Assembly (NCBI GenBank): GCA_944381495.1 | Contig: CALWLJ010000016.1 | Coordinates: 1-64,000 of the forward strand | From: an uncultured Mediterraneibacter sp. | GTDB taxonomy: Bacteria > Bacillota > Clostridia > Lachnospirales > Lachnospiraceae | Direction of reading: 5' to 3' | Length of the DNA stretch: 64,000 bases | Shown: piece by piece, positions 1-7,933 of the stretch | How the letters are laid out: each line of letters begins with the position of its first letter | How positions within the stretch are numbered: position 1 is the first letter of the stretch | Program-made: the position numbers and the translations under genes | Notes under the pieces: model-generated | Databases searched by the model: none | Seen by the model: only the letters and a program-made list of their open reading frames with translations | Told to the model about the DNA's origin: nothing

Positions 1-86
1 GACAAGACAATTATACATATCTGTTTCTTATCAAAGAAGAATTTTTCCCATAGACACAGAAAATTTTACGCCCTCTTTTCTTCATA
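1..86 (-). CDS. Partial CDS, N-terminus only, unknown
   Basis: An open frame starts at ATG 86-84 and runs off the left edge after 28 codons. It begins MKKRGRKIFLCLWEKFF and continues into a hydrophobic stretch (CIIVL). An AAAGGAG ribosome binding site lies six bases before the ATG, which is why I call it a gene. The basic start followed by hydrophobic residues suits a membrane or exported protein, but too little is visible to say more. The 210 bases between it and the next gene show no further gene. Confidence 0.5.
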
Positions 87-296
87 AACAACTCCTTTTG
101 TTAACGATGTGTTAAGGCTCCTAAAAAATGCATTTGTTTCAGTGTAAGCTTAAGGTAGCCTGCCTCATTATCTGTTGCTTGTGGATCCATCTGGAGCAAT
201 CTGCTGTGACTCGTCTCTGCTCAATCATCCACTAAAGTCCCGTGCTTATAGGAAATGGGCTGAGATTCTCCTGTAATCTTCCTCCTCCCGCTGCCG

Positions 297-731
297 CTAT
301 TTTTCATATAATCTTACCGTTTTCGTCTCTGAATCGACTATCATTTCATAGTGTTTCAATCCATTACTGTATTCACATAAGACATCATAACTTTTTTCGT
401 CAGGCAGATAATTTTCTCCTTTGATTATTACATTGTCTGCAGATAATTCCTGTTCCAGATATTGATCCAGGCTCTCTACACCAACTTTATCCTTCAGCAT
501 ATTATTGTTTATTCCAAAGACAAGAAATAATAAACAGAGGATAAAAATTACAATACTTGTTATTATCGATGGAGTTTCATACGGGTTATCGAACTTATAA
601 GTCACCAATTTAGGTAAACCCACTATGAAGCTACATATAGCACCGCAAACAGCGATAAAGAATAAGATATGTATAATAATGTGATAAGTGTTTGCCGCGA
701 TCCACCAATCGCTTATATTAATTTCTATCAT
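297..731 (-). CDS. Hypothetical two-helix membrane protein
   Basis: This encodes 144 residues that I do not recognise. Two hydrophobic segments, about residues 18-40 and 56-75, look like membrane helices. A soluble C-terminal part of about 65 residues follows, with alternating beta-like sequence (YDVLCEYSNGLKHYEMIVDS). An AGGAGG site precedes the ATG by five bases. It sits with other unrecognised AT-rich genes at the left edge, on the same strand as all of them, and may be cargo of a mobile element. No function can be assigned. Confidence 0.65.
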   Translation of the reverse strand: MIEINISDWWIAANTYHIIIHILFFIAVCGAICSFIVGLPKLVTYKFDNPYETPSIITSIVIFILCLLFLVFGINNNMLKDKVGVESLDQYLEQELSADNVIIKGENYLPDEKSYDVLCEYSNGLKHYEMIVDSETKTVRLYEK

Positions 732-799
732 GTTGTCCTCCTTGTATAATAAGCTATGGAGCCGATTTGCTATATAGCGGGAAATAAACTCTTTCGTTT

Positions 800-1066
800 T
801 TATCGAAATTCCATACGATACAGCTCCCGTAATCGCTGTTCAAGATTCCTGATCTCTTCGTTTCTCATTTTTTCTGCCTTTTGTATAGACTTTTCTTTGT
901 CATACTCAAAATCTTCTCGTAATAAAGAGAATGTACCAAGCTGTGTCTGGATCGCATACCTGTTTTCCCTTTTTCTTGTATATGCGTCCTCGGCGATGTA
1001 ATTTGCTACAACCGTGCCCTTGATAATTCCTTTACTCAGCGCGAATTTAGTAATATATACCTCCAT
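800..1066 (-). CDS. Hypothetical small charged protein
   Basis: A protein of 88 residues when started at MEVYITKFALSKG. This ATG has a GGGG ribosome binding site at good spacing, whereas an ATG nine codons upstream has none. The N-terminal half looks like a small beta domain (GIIKGTVV, YAIQTQLGTFSLL). The C-terminal half is a highly charged helix rich in E, K and R. I do not recognise the family. Its setting among phage- or plasmid-like genes suggests a mobile-element origin. Confidence 0.6.
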   Translation of the reverse strand: MEVYITKFALSKGIIKGTVVANYIAEDAYTRKRENRYAIQTQLGTFSLLREDFEYDKEKSIQKAEKMRNEEIRNLEQRLRELYRMEFR

Positions 1067-1130
1067 CTCATCACCCCTTTCTTGCCAAATCATATCATCA
1101 TTTAAAATATGGGGATTTTTGCAGGAGGCA

Positions 1131-1160
1131 GCAAAAAAAGACAGGAATAACCTGTCTTTT
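1131..1160 (-). terminator. Intrinsic terminator after 1172-2203 gene
   Basis: On the minus strand AAAAGACAGG and CCTGTCTTTT pair around a five-base loop and run into a T tract. The hairpin lies just after the stop codon of the 343-residue gene, so it ends that transcript and separates it from the small gene at 800-1066. Confidence 0.8.
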
Positions 1161-1171
1161 CATAGCATCGA

Positions 1172-2203
1172 TTAGTAAGAGCTGATATTGAGCAATTGAT
1201 TTAGGGCCTCAATCGTCACATCCGTATCCATGTTCTGCTCTTCCAGATCCGGCGAAAAGATATTATCGCTGATTTTTAACAGCAATTGTTCAATCTCTCT
1301 TTGCTGCTTCTCGGTTAAATCTCTTTGCAGTAGCGTTCTGAGCTCATCCCGATATATTTCCCACTGCGTTTCCGATATTCCTTTTATCTTATTTCCAGAT
1401 TGTAGCTTCTCATCAATTGCATCAATCTCTCTTTGAAGCTGAGGATGCTTTATAAGCGCATCTTTTTGCATCAGAGCAGAGTCCACTTTCTTTGATATCG
1501 ATGAAATACTCTCTTGTGTATTAATATTAACACTACTCATATACTCTTTGACCATTGTGTCCTTATCCTTTTTCTTATGAAGAAGGATAACGTCAGCTGT
1601 TCCTGAAATGAGACTTAAGTGCGCTTCAATAGTCTGCAACGAAATATCTTTCGTATTCGTATCATATTCATAAGCCAGCTCTGCTAAATGCATAAGCTGC
1701 TCTTTAGAGAGCGAGGTAAAATACACGATATAATAATCTTCCTGCTTATCACTATTGATACACAGCTTATTGCACTTAATATTCGCTCCCTGTGCAACCT
1801 TCTCTTTCTGATTCACATAAGATATAACAAATTTTTCAGGCAGGGATATTGTAATGTTTTTCTCTACAGCCATTTCCCCTTCATAGATATTAACCTTCGT
1901 AGGAATAATTGAGTTTCTACGCCCTTTCGTTGTCTTCGCCACTTCAAAAATAATATCCTCTGGTTTAGCCTTTTTTAGTGATAAATCCAATATCTGATTT
2001 ATTTTGATCCTGATTTCACAATCAATATACGCATCATTAATAAAGTTGCTCCATTTTTTGATCTCTTTCCTGCGCTTTATGTACTTCAAAAATATTTCAA
2101 TTGGACTCTCAAGATCCATGCTCCGTGGAAGAAAGTCTATGAGAATAACGCCTCCGGCAATACAGACAATAAAAATTATAAATTTCAAGACATATACAAT
2201 CAT
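1172..2203 (-). CDS. Hypothetical membrane-anchored protein
   Basis: Started at MIVYVLKFIIFIV, which has an AGGGG site eight bases upstream, this gives 343 residues. Residues 1-25 form one membrane helix, followed by a basic stretch (KRRKEIKK). The rest is soluble: a mixed alpha/beta middle with many Lys and Ile residues, then a mainly helical C-terminal third with Gln- and Glu-rich likely coiled coil (LTEKQQREIEQLLLKI). I recognise no family. The low-GC base composition matches its neighbours at 1-4.3 kb rather than the rest of the window. A strong terminator follows it. Confidence 0.65.
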   Translation of the reverse strand: MIVYVLKFIIFIVCIAGGVILIDFLPRSMDLESPIEIFLKYIKRRKEIKKWSNFINDAYIDCEIRIKINQILDLSLKKAKPEDIIFEVAKTTKGRRNSIIPTKVNIYEGEMAVEKNITISLPEKFVISYVNQKEKVAQGANIKCNKLCINSDKQEDYYIVYFTSLSKEQLMHLAELAYEYDTNTKDISLQTIEAHLSLISGTADVILLHKKKDKDTMVKEYMSSVNINTQESISSISKKVDSALMQKDALIKHPQLQREIDAIDEKLQSGNKIKGISETQWEIYRDELRTLLQRDLTEKQQREIEQLLLKISDNIFSPDLEEQNMDTDVTIEALNQLLNISSY

Positions 2204-2259
2204 TTTCGTTTCCCCTTTTCTATGAATCATCAAGAATTATGCATCAACTATATGAGCTA

Positions 2260-2451
2260 TCATTCTTGTTTCATGAATACCAGCCATCTTGTTTTGCTTC
2301 GTCTATCTCCAAATAATGGCTTTTTATCAATCGCTTTCAGCATTTCACGGGTTTTGATCTGATCCTCGTTCCACTTCATGATCAATACATGATCCGGTTT
2401 AAGAACTCTCATACATTCACTGAATCCGGCCTTTATGTGAGGTTTCATTCT
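2260..2451 (-). pseudogene. 3' remnant of phage-type SAM methyltransferase
   Basis: The frame ending at 2260 reads AGFSECMRVLKPDHVLIMKW and later KPLFGDRRSKTRWLVFMK. This resembles the C-terminal end of class I SAM-dependent methyltransferases common in clostridial phages and plasmids. There the VLKP and KWNE region lies on the last strands, followed by a KPLFG...KT.WL.F.K ending. The SAM-binding N-terminal part is absent. Upstream the same DNA is used in another frame as the end of the repeat protein at 2417-3199. I infer a deletion that joined two phage-like genes out of frame, so this stub should be inactive. Confidence 0.6.
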
Positions 2452-3199
2452 GAATAGCCTGCCCGCACTTTGGGCAATGATCGTAATCATCAAAATCCAC
2501 TTCATATTTTTCGCCACAATTTGGGCAGATCCATGTATCATAGACCATATTTCCATGGTCGTCATAACCGTCTCCTTTAAAGGTCGGCGCTTTTGGCATC
2601 ATCTTCTCCCTGGCTTCCTGACATTCGGCCGGCGTTCCGATTGCCCGGTATTTTCCGAGTTCAATAAGATCTTTTATAAATCCGATATTGATTCCATCAT
2701 CATCGGTTTCACCGGATGCTTCACTGATCGTTCTCATTAAATCCTTGATCTCTTCCAGAGTCCCAAACTTTTCATATTCCGCACAGGTTTCGATCACGCC
2801 TCCAATTGTTCCATGAGCATTTACCAAACGTAAATATCTTTGAGCCTTCTTGAAATCCTCAATGGTTCCGTACTGTTCATAGTCGCTGATGACCTGATAT
2901 GCGACGGACAAGTTTTCTTTCTGATTTCTAACCTGCTCTACGGTTCCGATTTCCCGGTACTCACGGACTTCTTTTACAATTCTTTTTAAATAGGACTGAA
3001 TTTGATCTGCAGTCCCTATTTTTCGGTACTGTTGGACTTCTTTAAGTGCTGTGATTGCCTGTTCGATTGCTTTTACTCTATTGATTCTATACTCAAGAGC
3101 TTTTGTTTCCGCTTTCTCAAAATCTTTGCAATAAGCGGTCACAGACTGGATTATTTTTAATTCATCAGATAATATTTCAATTGCCTGTTCTGTTTCCAT
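2417..3199 (-). CDS. Protein with repeated Y..GT motifs and C-terminal zinc ribbon
   Basis: This is 260 residues from the ATG that has AGGAGG seven bases upstream. Five copies of a Y..(I/Y/F)GT motif occur near residues 61, 84, 110, 145 and 187 (YRKIGT, YREIGT, YEQYGT, YEKFGT, YRAIGT), each followed by an acidic helical segment. Residues 225-245 form a zinc ribbon with two CPxC pairs (CPNC, CPKC). The last ten residues come from the out-of-frame junction with the methyltransferase remnant, so the native end is probably lost. Proteins with a YRAIGT motif and a zinc ribbon are familiar from Lachnospiraceae phages and conjugative elements; their role is unknown. It is likely a nucleic-acid-associated accessory protein. 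Confidence 0.65.
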   Translation of the reverse strand: METEQAIEILSDELKIIQSVTAYCKDFEKAETKALEYRINRVKAIEQAITALKEVQQYRKIGTADQIQSYLKRIVKEVREYREIGTVEQVRNQKENLSVAYQVISDYEQYGTIEDFKKAQRYLRLVNAHGTIGGVIETCAEYEKFGTLEEIKDLMRTISEASGETDDDGINIGFIKDLIELGKYRAIGTPAECQEAREKMMPKAPTFKGDGYDDHGNMVYDTWICPNCGEKYEVDFDDYDHCPKCGQAIQNETSHKGRIQ

Positions 3200-3318
3200 C
3201 ACAATCCCTCCTTATACTTGCGCGAGTCCCCTTAAAACTGATTCTATCTCAAAGTAAAATGTTGGTGTTTTTGCAGGAATATGCATTATGTCTATATGAG
3301 CATCTTTTGAGTTAGAAG

Positions 3319-3340
3319 CAAAAAGGGAACTCAGTTCCTT
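3319..3340 (-). terminator. Second terminator after the large RNA
   Basis: On the minus strand GGAAC and GTTCC pair around TGA and run into five T residues. It lies about 40 bases beyond the main terminator of the RNA at 3380-3935 and looks like a backup stop for readthrough. Confidence 0.55.
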
Positions 3341-3379
3341 CTTTCATATCCATAACTACATACAATATGATAAAAATGC

Positions 3380-3408
3380 AAAAAATCAGCAGGGTCGAGC
3401 CCTGCTGG
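3380..3408 (-). terminator. Intrinsic terminator of the large RNA
   Basis: CAGCAGGG and CCCTGCTG form a perfect 8-bp stem around a five-base loop, followed on the minus strand by ATTTTTTG. It starts eight bases after the acceptor-like helix of the tRNA-like domain, so it fixes strand and 3' end of the RNA. Confidence 0.9.
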
Positions 3409-3935
3409 AGCAATTCCGGCGTGCAGGAATCGAACCTGCCATTTCTGTCCCCGTCCTTTCAGATATTTATCGGGTTTCCCCGCGGATGAGCGTTTCAGCC
3501 ATTGAAACCTACGCCGGAGCTTTTGAGGGGAAAAGTAAATTTCCGGAGGTTGCACTCCTCCGGAGTGGGCCGGTGAGGATTTGCACCTCACAGAGAGCCA
3601 GGGACATCACTCTTCGCCTTGAATTATACGGTATCATCTACAACCGAGCCCTGATATTCGATACATGTCTGTATCTGCATTGCTATGCGTCTACATTTTC
3701 CGCCACGGCCCATTTCCAGTTTGTTGAGCTTTTCCGGAGGCTCTTGCGGTTGATCAGCATCAGGCATCCGCCCATCCTGTAATACCACTCACCGGATTTC
3801 AATGCTGATGCAGTCTAAATGACTGCCGAACGATGCACATAGTGCATCAGGACACCGCTTAACGGACGGTGCATGAGTGAAGTCAATATTATGTAAGTTA
3901 CAGCCGGTAATTCACATAACTAATATTGTTCTTTC
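3380..3935 (-). ncRNA. Large structured RNA with 3' tRNA-like elbow (ROOL/GOLLD-like candidate)
   Basis: About 555 nt without a credible gene fold into consecutive minus-strand helices. The 5' hairpin pairs GTGAA/TTCAC and CAATATT/AATATTG and is capped by TTAC/GTAA. Then come CACCG/CGGTG; GATGCAC/GTGCATC; GCAGTC/GACTGC; ATCAGCAT/ATGCTGAT around a large insert; GATACA/TGTATC; CAGGG/CCCTG; GTGAGG/CCTCAC with a 7-nt loop; and CCGGAGG/CCTCCGG with a 7-nt loop. The tRNA-like domain follows at 3415-3518, then the terminator. A -10-like TATAAC (3941-3946) lies just before the first helix, but its -35 is poor. Size, complexity and the phage-like surroundings suggest the ornate GOLLD or ROOL type. That class is inference; the folding is seen directly. 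Confidence 0.7.
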
Positions 3936-4066
3936 ACACCGTTATAATATTACAACCATATTTCAAAAAGAATATGATATTTTTTAGTAAGGATAACTTT
4001 ATAATCTCAAAAAAAGAATTAATGGACAAATTAGACTGATAAACGAATATCGTCTATTTTCAATGT

Positions 4067-4121
4067 AAAAAAAGGATTGCCATGATTAGCAATCCCTAAT
4101 AAATAATTCTGTTTCTTGCAG
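4067..4121 (-). ncRNA. Candidate short RNA of about 55 nt
   Basis: A good promoter at 4128-4155 would start transcription near 4121. Only about 25 bases later a perfect 7-bp hairpin (GGATTGC/GCAATCC, 8-nt loop) is followed by seven T residues (4067-4095). No ORF fits between them. It is either a free short RNA or a terminated leader of the large RNA that begins about 130 bases downstream on the same strand. No family is recognised. Confidence 0.45.
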
Positions 4122-4127
4122 ATACCT

Positions 4128-4155
4128 ATTATAAATGAATTTGAGAAAATATCAA
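4128..4155 (-). promoter_or_regulatory. Sigma-A type promoter
   Basis: TTGATA (4150-4155) and TATAAT (4128-4133) are separated by 16 bases on the minus strand. It points toward the short hairpin RNA and, beyond that, the large structured RNA. Confidence 0.6.
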
Positions 4156-4292
4156 AGATTTTGGACAATTAAAGGTGCAAACAGGCGACAAAACCGTCAA
4201 ATGCGACTATATTGTATAGAATTGTATAGTTTGAAAAAATACAATATATTGTGTTTAGTGCTATATTTTCCGGTTTATCTTGAAAATCAGCT

Positions 4293-4442
4293 TTATAACT
4301 CATAAACGTCCGGAAAGCACATGGCAAAACGGATATCCACCTTTTCTTTCTCCTTCATGACCGCGTTTACCTCGCCGCCGATGTAGCGGGCAGGTTTCTC
4401 GATATTCAGTAATATTTCATCACTTAATGCTAATTTTCTCAC
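4293..4442 (-). pseudogene. 5' fragment of TIGR03960-type radical SAM gene
   Basis: A GTG-started frame of 49 codons reads RKLALSDEILLNIEKPARYI, continues GGEVNAVM and VDIRFAMCFPDVYEL, then stops. This is the N-terminus of TIGR03960 family B12-binding/radical SAM proteins, where FPDVYE is normally followed by a GMSHLG-like segment and about 550 more residues. Here homology ends right after YE and the sequence turns AT-rich. An AAAGGTG site and the start codon are retained. The missing part is nowhere in the window. I infer a duplicated or severed 5' end left by an integration or recombination event. Confidence 0.7.
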
Positions 4443-4728
4443 TTACTCAACACCTTTGCAAAAGACTTCATTATTCATTCGTAACTCTCCATGGCGTCTG
4501 CAATGGAGAAATGTAAATCCGTTTAGATTGTACTAAAATGAAAATAGGATGTCAATCCGTCTTAACAGGATATAGAAAAAATAAAAGAATAACAAAATAG
4601 CTGGCGGTTCATAAACACGTAAAAAATTTCCGAACGGAAATGTCCTGTCTCCTGTTTCGAAACATGACCTTTTCGTTCGGAAAATCTTTTATCTCATTAT
4701 GTCATAATCGGTTCGTTGATCTACTGTC

Positions 4729-7700
4729 TCAATTTTTCTGTTTTTCTGTAAATCTGACATATTTTATAATCGCTACACCTGCAGCTGCCAGTAAGAAAAT
4801 CCAGATACCAACATTCTCAGAAACTCCTGTTTTTGGGGCTGCAGAAGAACCACTGTCTGTACTGTTACCAGTCTCCTTTTCAGATGACAGGCTCCCAGAA
4901 GGCTTGTCAGCCTGACCGCCAGTCTGTCCGACATTATCAGAGACATCTGTAGACGGTACAGTTGGATCCGCCGGGATTTCTGGCTCTGCAGGGTCCTCTG
5001 GCTCCGTCGTCACATCCCCTGTCCGATACAGATACATACAATCGGCTGTACCCCAGCCCTCAGCCTGCATGTCCACTTCGATCTGTACGAGGACGTCTGT
5101 TTTCTCACTTAATGCAAAACTGATGGAAGGTGTCTGCCAGACAGCCCATCCCGCCATCGAAACCGGATCTCCGCTAAAAAGGACTTCACCCGCTGTATCC
5201 AGAATCCGGACTGACACCGTATCGCCTGTATACCCCTGCGCTGATATTTCAAATGTATACCGACCTGGTTCCAACGTAATCGGAGTGTCATATGTCACAG
5301 TATCAACTTCGGCTGCAGCGCTATACCAGTGCATACTGCGGCTTCCTTCTTTTGGATCATCTGTTGCGGGAAGGTTGATGCCAGTACCAACAATGGTAAA
5401 TGCACTGTCGTCTGCCACTTCAAATCCAGCCACATCTGCCGGAATACGATTGGGCTCTTTAACTGTCAGCGTAAATGTTACAGGAGCAGATGATTTTCCT
5501 GCGTACTCACCGGAATCCACTTCTTTGGAAAATGTTACAGTACCATTGATCACATATGTACCTGCTATATCTGGATTTGCTGTACTGATGTCAGACTCAT
5601 TCCAGCTCACTTCCTCTTCAACTTCTCCGCTGTTATATGTTACTGTTACAACTTCAGGCAATGTGTAGCCTTCTCCCGCTTCAATCGTCTCTGATGGCGA
5701 GACAATTGCATCAACTGAGACATGGTTTGACACAGCTCCCGTTTTTACCAGTTTCCACACATTAATGCTTGCCAAAGCAGAACCGTCTGAATCAAACATG
5801 GCCTGATTATCTACTGCCGATCCTCCATACCATAATCCTGCATCATCCGGATCATACTGAGCAGAATAACTGGACGCCCAGCCAGAACCATATTTCTCCC
5901 AGAGTTCTTTGTTTGCGTCAACACGGGCAGAATATTCTTCTCCCTCCAGTCCGGTCGTATCTCCAACAGTGATCCATGCGGATTCCCAGTAATAAACGCC
6001 AAGACCTCCGGCCTGATTGACTGTATCAATCACATCCCGCAGGAAACTTGCCTGTCCCTGTGGCGTAAAAGGATACTGAGTCTCAGTCATCATATCTGTA
6101 TTATTTCCCTCATGGATCGTATTGTCATGTCCATCTGTATCCTCCAGGGTAAAAGCATAGCTTGTCTCTGCTACCATAACATCTTTTCCATATGTATCTT
6201 TTACTGTCTGAAGCTGGGATTTCAGATTTGCCAGCGTTCCGTGCCAGGACGGATAATAAGAAGTTGCCAGCACATCATAGTCAACATTGTTTGAATCGAG
6301 TATCCCGGCCCATTTGGTCATGTTTGATGACTCCGGATTGGTCACATGGATTACTACTTTAATGCTGTCATTAAAGGCGCGGATTGCCTCTGAACCTGCA
6401 TTGAAAAGCGTACACATATCTGCAGTATCAGATTCTCCAATGAAAGCATTGTTTGTCTCGTTTCCGACCTGCACCATGTCGATATCAGCGCCGGTTGCAG
6501 CGAGCTTTGTCAGCGAATCTGTCAGAAAACTCTTAAGAGCATCTGCTTTCTTATCCAGCGTATATCCTTCCCAGGCTTTCGGAGTCTGCTGCTTGGATGG
6601 ATCTGTCCAGAAGTCTGAACAATGGAAATCCACCAGCATCTTCAGGCCGGCATCCGCACAGCCTTCTGCAATTTTGACAGCTGTTTCAATGTCATTGTCT
6701 CCGCCGCCGTATCCGTTTCCATTGCTGTCATATGGATCATTCCATACTCTGACTCGGACATGGGTCACGCCGCATTCCGCCAGGAATTTACAGAAATCAG
6801 ATACATTATCGATAATATTGCCATCAAAATCCTGATAAGTAACACCGCTGTTAAATTCAGAAATTACGGAAGAGATGTCCATTCCCATAATAAAATCATC
6901 AGAAAGTCCGGGCACCTTCTCCACATTAATATCTGCCTCTACAACTGTATCATCTCCCTCCTCAGGAGCAGCCGCCGCTACATTCAATGTGGTAGTTACG
7001 CTGGTCAGGACATTCCACTCGCTATCATACAACTCTGTCACAAGATAATAGATACCCTCTGACGGCAGAGTAACCGTGGTAGCCAGATCATTTGGCGATG
7101 CAATCACTGCGTCGGCATTTCCATCGCCGTGTCCGTTACTTTCATAGTAATCTGACCAGGTTGTCATACTCAGTCCTGCTGCAGCAAGATCTGTCACTTC
7201 TGTGCCGCTGTCCTTTACAGTTATGTTCAGTGTCACCGTGTCACCGGCAGTAATATCAACAGTACTTGGCACAGCAGTTATAGTATACCCCTCTCCATTT
7301 TCTTCCGCATCTCCGTCTGATACTAGTACCAGCGATGCGTCATCCAAATCACAATAGCTGGAATCAGCAAGTTTGCCTGTAATACCGACTGTAACCGAAG
7401 CATCTTCCTCAAGAGTAAAAGAGACCTCAGTTGTTGTCCATTCGCTCCAACCATTTAAAGGCACAGCCTTTTCGGCGAGGGTTGTCTCTTCAGATACAGC
7501 GGAGAGGAGAAGACTGCTGGCAGTACCACCCTCATCTGCTCCGGCTGACTTTACAGAAGCTGTATAGGTTCCCGCTTTCAGCTCGATAGTCTGAACAGCT
7601 TCTGCAGTCAGCCTACCGGCGCCTGTATAATTGGACAGTTGAAGGTAGTTTGTCACATTGCTGTCCCATTCATCTGTTCTTACACTCCACTCTCCAAAGA

Positions 7701-7887
7701 CCTGATCATCTGACACATTTACCGTCCACCCATCGTAATTCCCAGTCTCGAAATCCCCGTTCATCAACAAGTTCTCTGTGTCCGTGTCTGCAGCATATGC
7801 ATTTGCCAGAGACAATGACAGAACCATTGTCAGAGCCAAAAACAGAGAAAAACTTCTTCTGCTGAACGCCCTGATCTTTTTTTTCAT
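4729..7887 (-). CDS. ganB: Cell-wall-anchored endo-beta-1,4-galactanase (GH53)
   Basis: This 1052-residue secreted enzyme should cleave beta-1,4-galactan or arabinogalactan. Residues 1-33 are a signal peptide. About 36-190 is a jelly-roll carbohydrate-binding-like domain (NGDFETGNYDGW). About 200-305 is an Ig-like domain. The GH53 barrel spans about 330-670, with acid/base Glu477 in VGNETN and nucleophile Glu574 in VAETSYAF. About 724-810 is a Big_4-like Ig domain and about 820-955 a second binding domain. A Pro/Thr/Ser-rich linker leads to a sortase-like APKTG (1017-1021), a membrane helix and a basic tail. AGGAG precedes the ATG. It stands alone, flanked by repeated operator-like sites. Confidence 0.93.
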   Translation of the reverse strand: MKKKIRAFSRRSFSLFLALTMVLSLSLANAYAADTDTENLLMNGDFETGNYDGWTVNVSDDQVFGEWSVRTDEWDSNVTNYLQLSNYTGAGRLTAEAVQTIELKAGTYTASVKSAGADEGGTASSLLLSAVSEETTLAEKAVPLNGWSEWTTTEVSFTLEEDASVTVGITGKLADSSYCDLDDASLVLVSDGDAEENGEGYTITAVPSTVDITAGDTVTLNITVKDSGTEVTDLAAAGLSMTTWSDYYESNGHGDGNADAVIASPNDLATTVTLPSEGIYYLVTELYDSEWNVLTSVTTTLNVAAAAPEEGDDTVVEADINVEKVPGLSDDFIMGMDISSVISEFNSGVTYQDFDGNIIDNVSDFCKFLAECGVTHVRVRVWNDPYDSNGNGYGGGDNDIETAVKIAEGCADAGLKMLVDFHCSDFWTDPSKQQTPKAWEGYTLDKKADALKSFLTDSLTKLAATGADIDMVQVGNETNNAFIGESDTADMCTLFNAGSEAIRAFNDSIKVVIHVTNPESSNMTKWAGILDSNNVDYDVLATSYYPSWHGTLANLKSQLQTVKDTYGKDVMVAETSYAFTLEDTDGHDNTIHEGNNTDMMTETQYPFTPQGQASFLRDVIDTVNQAGGLGVYYWESAWITVGDTTGLEGEEYSARVDANKELWEKYGSGWASSYSAQYDPDDAGLWYGGSAVDNQAMFDSDGSALASINVWKLVKTGAVSNHVSVDAIVSPSETIEAGEGYTLPEVVTVTYNSGEVEEEVSWNESDISTANPDIAGTYVINGTVTFSKEVDSGEYAGKSSAPVTFTLTVKEPNRIPADVAGFEVADDSAFTIVGTGINLPATDDPKEGSRSMHWYSAAAEVDTVTYDTPITLEPGRYTFEISAQGYTGDTVSVRILDTAGEVLFSGDPVSMAGWAVWQTPSISFALSEKTDVLVQIEVDMQAEGWGTADCMYLYRTGDVTTEPEDPAEPEIPADPTVPSTDVSDNVGQTGGQADKPSGSLSSEKETGNSTDSGSSAAPKTGVSENVGIWIFLLAAAGVAIIKYVRFTEKQKN

Positions 7888-7933
7888 TTTCAGATCATCT
7901 CCTTAACATTTTATATGATATTAAAACAATTAT

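Noticed and set aside
3415..3518. A functional canonical or selenocysteine tRNA gene
   Set aside because: Acceptor, D and T arms fit, but there is no anticodon stem-loop or TCA anticodon in the right place, and no CCA. I kept it as a tRNA-like domain.
3331..3782. Open frames of 86 and 98 codons on either strand
   Set aside because: They lie across the hairpins of the large RNA, have no ribosome sites and unnatural composition.
5069..7062. Long plus-strand frames of 146-199 codons
   Set aside because: They are antisense shadows of the galactanase gene, without ribosome sites or recognisable domains.
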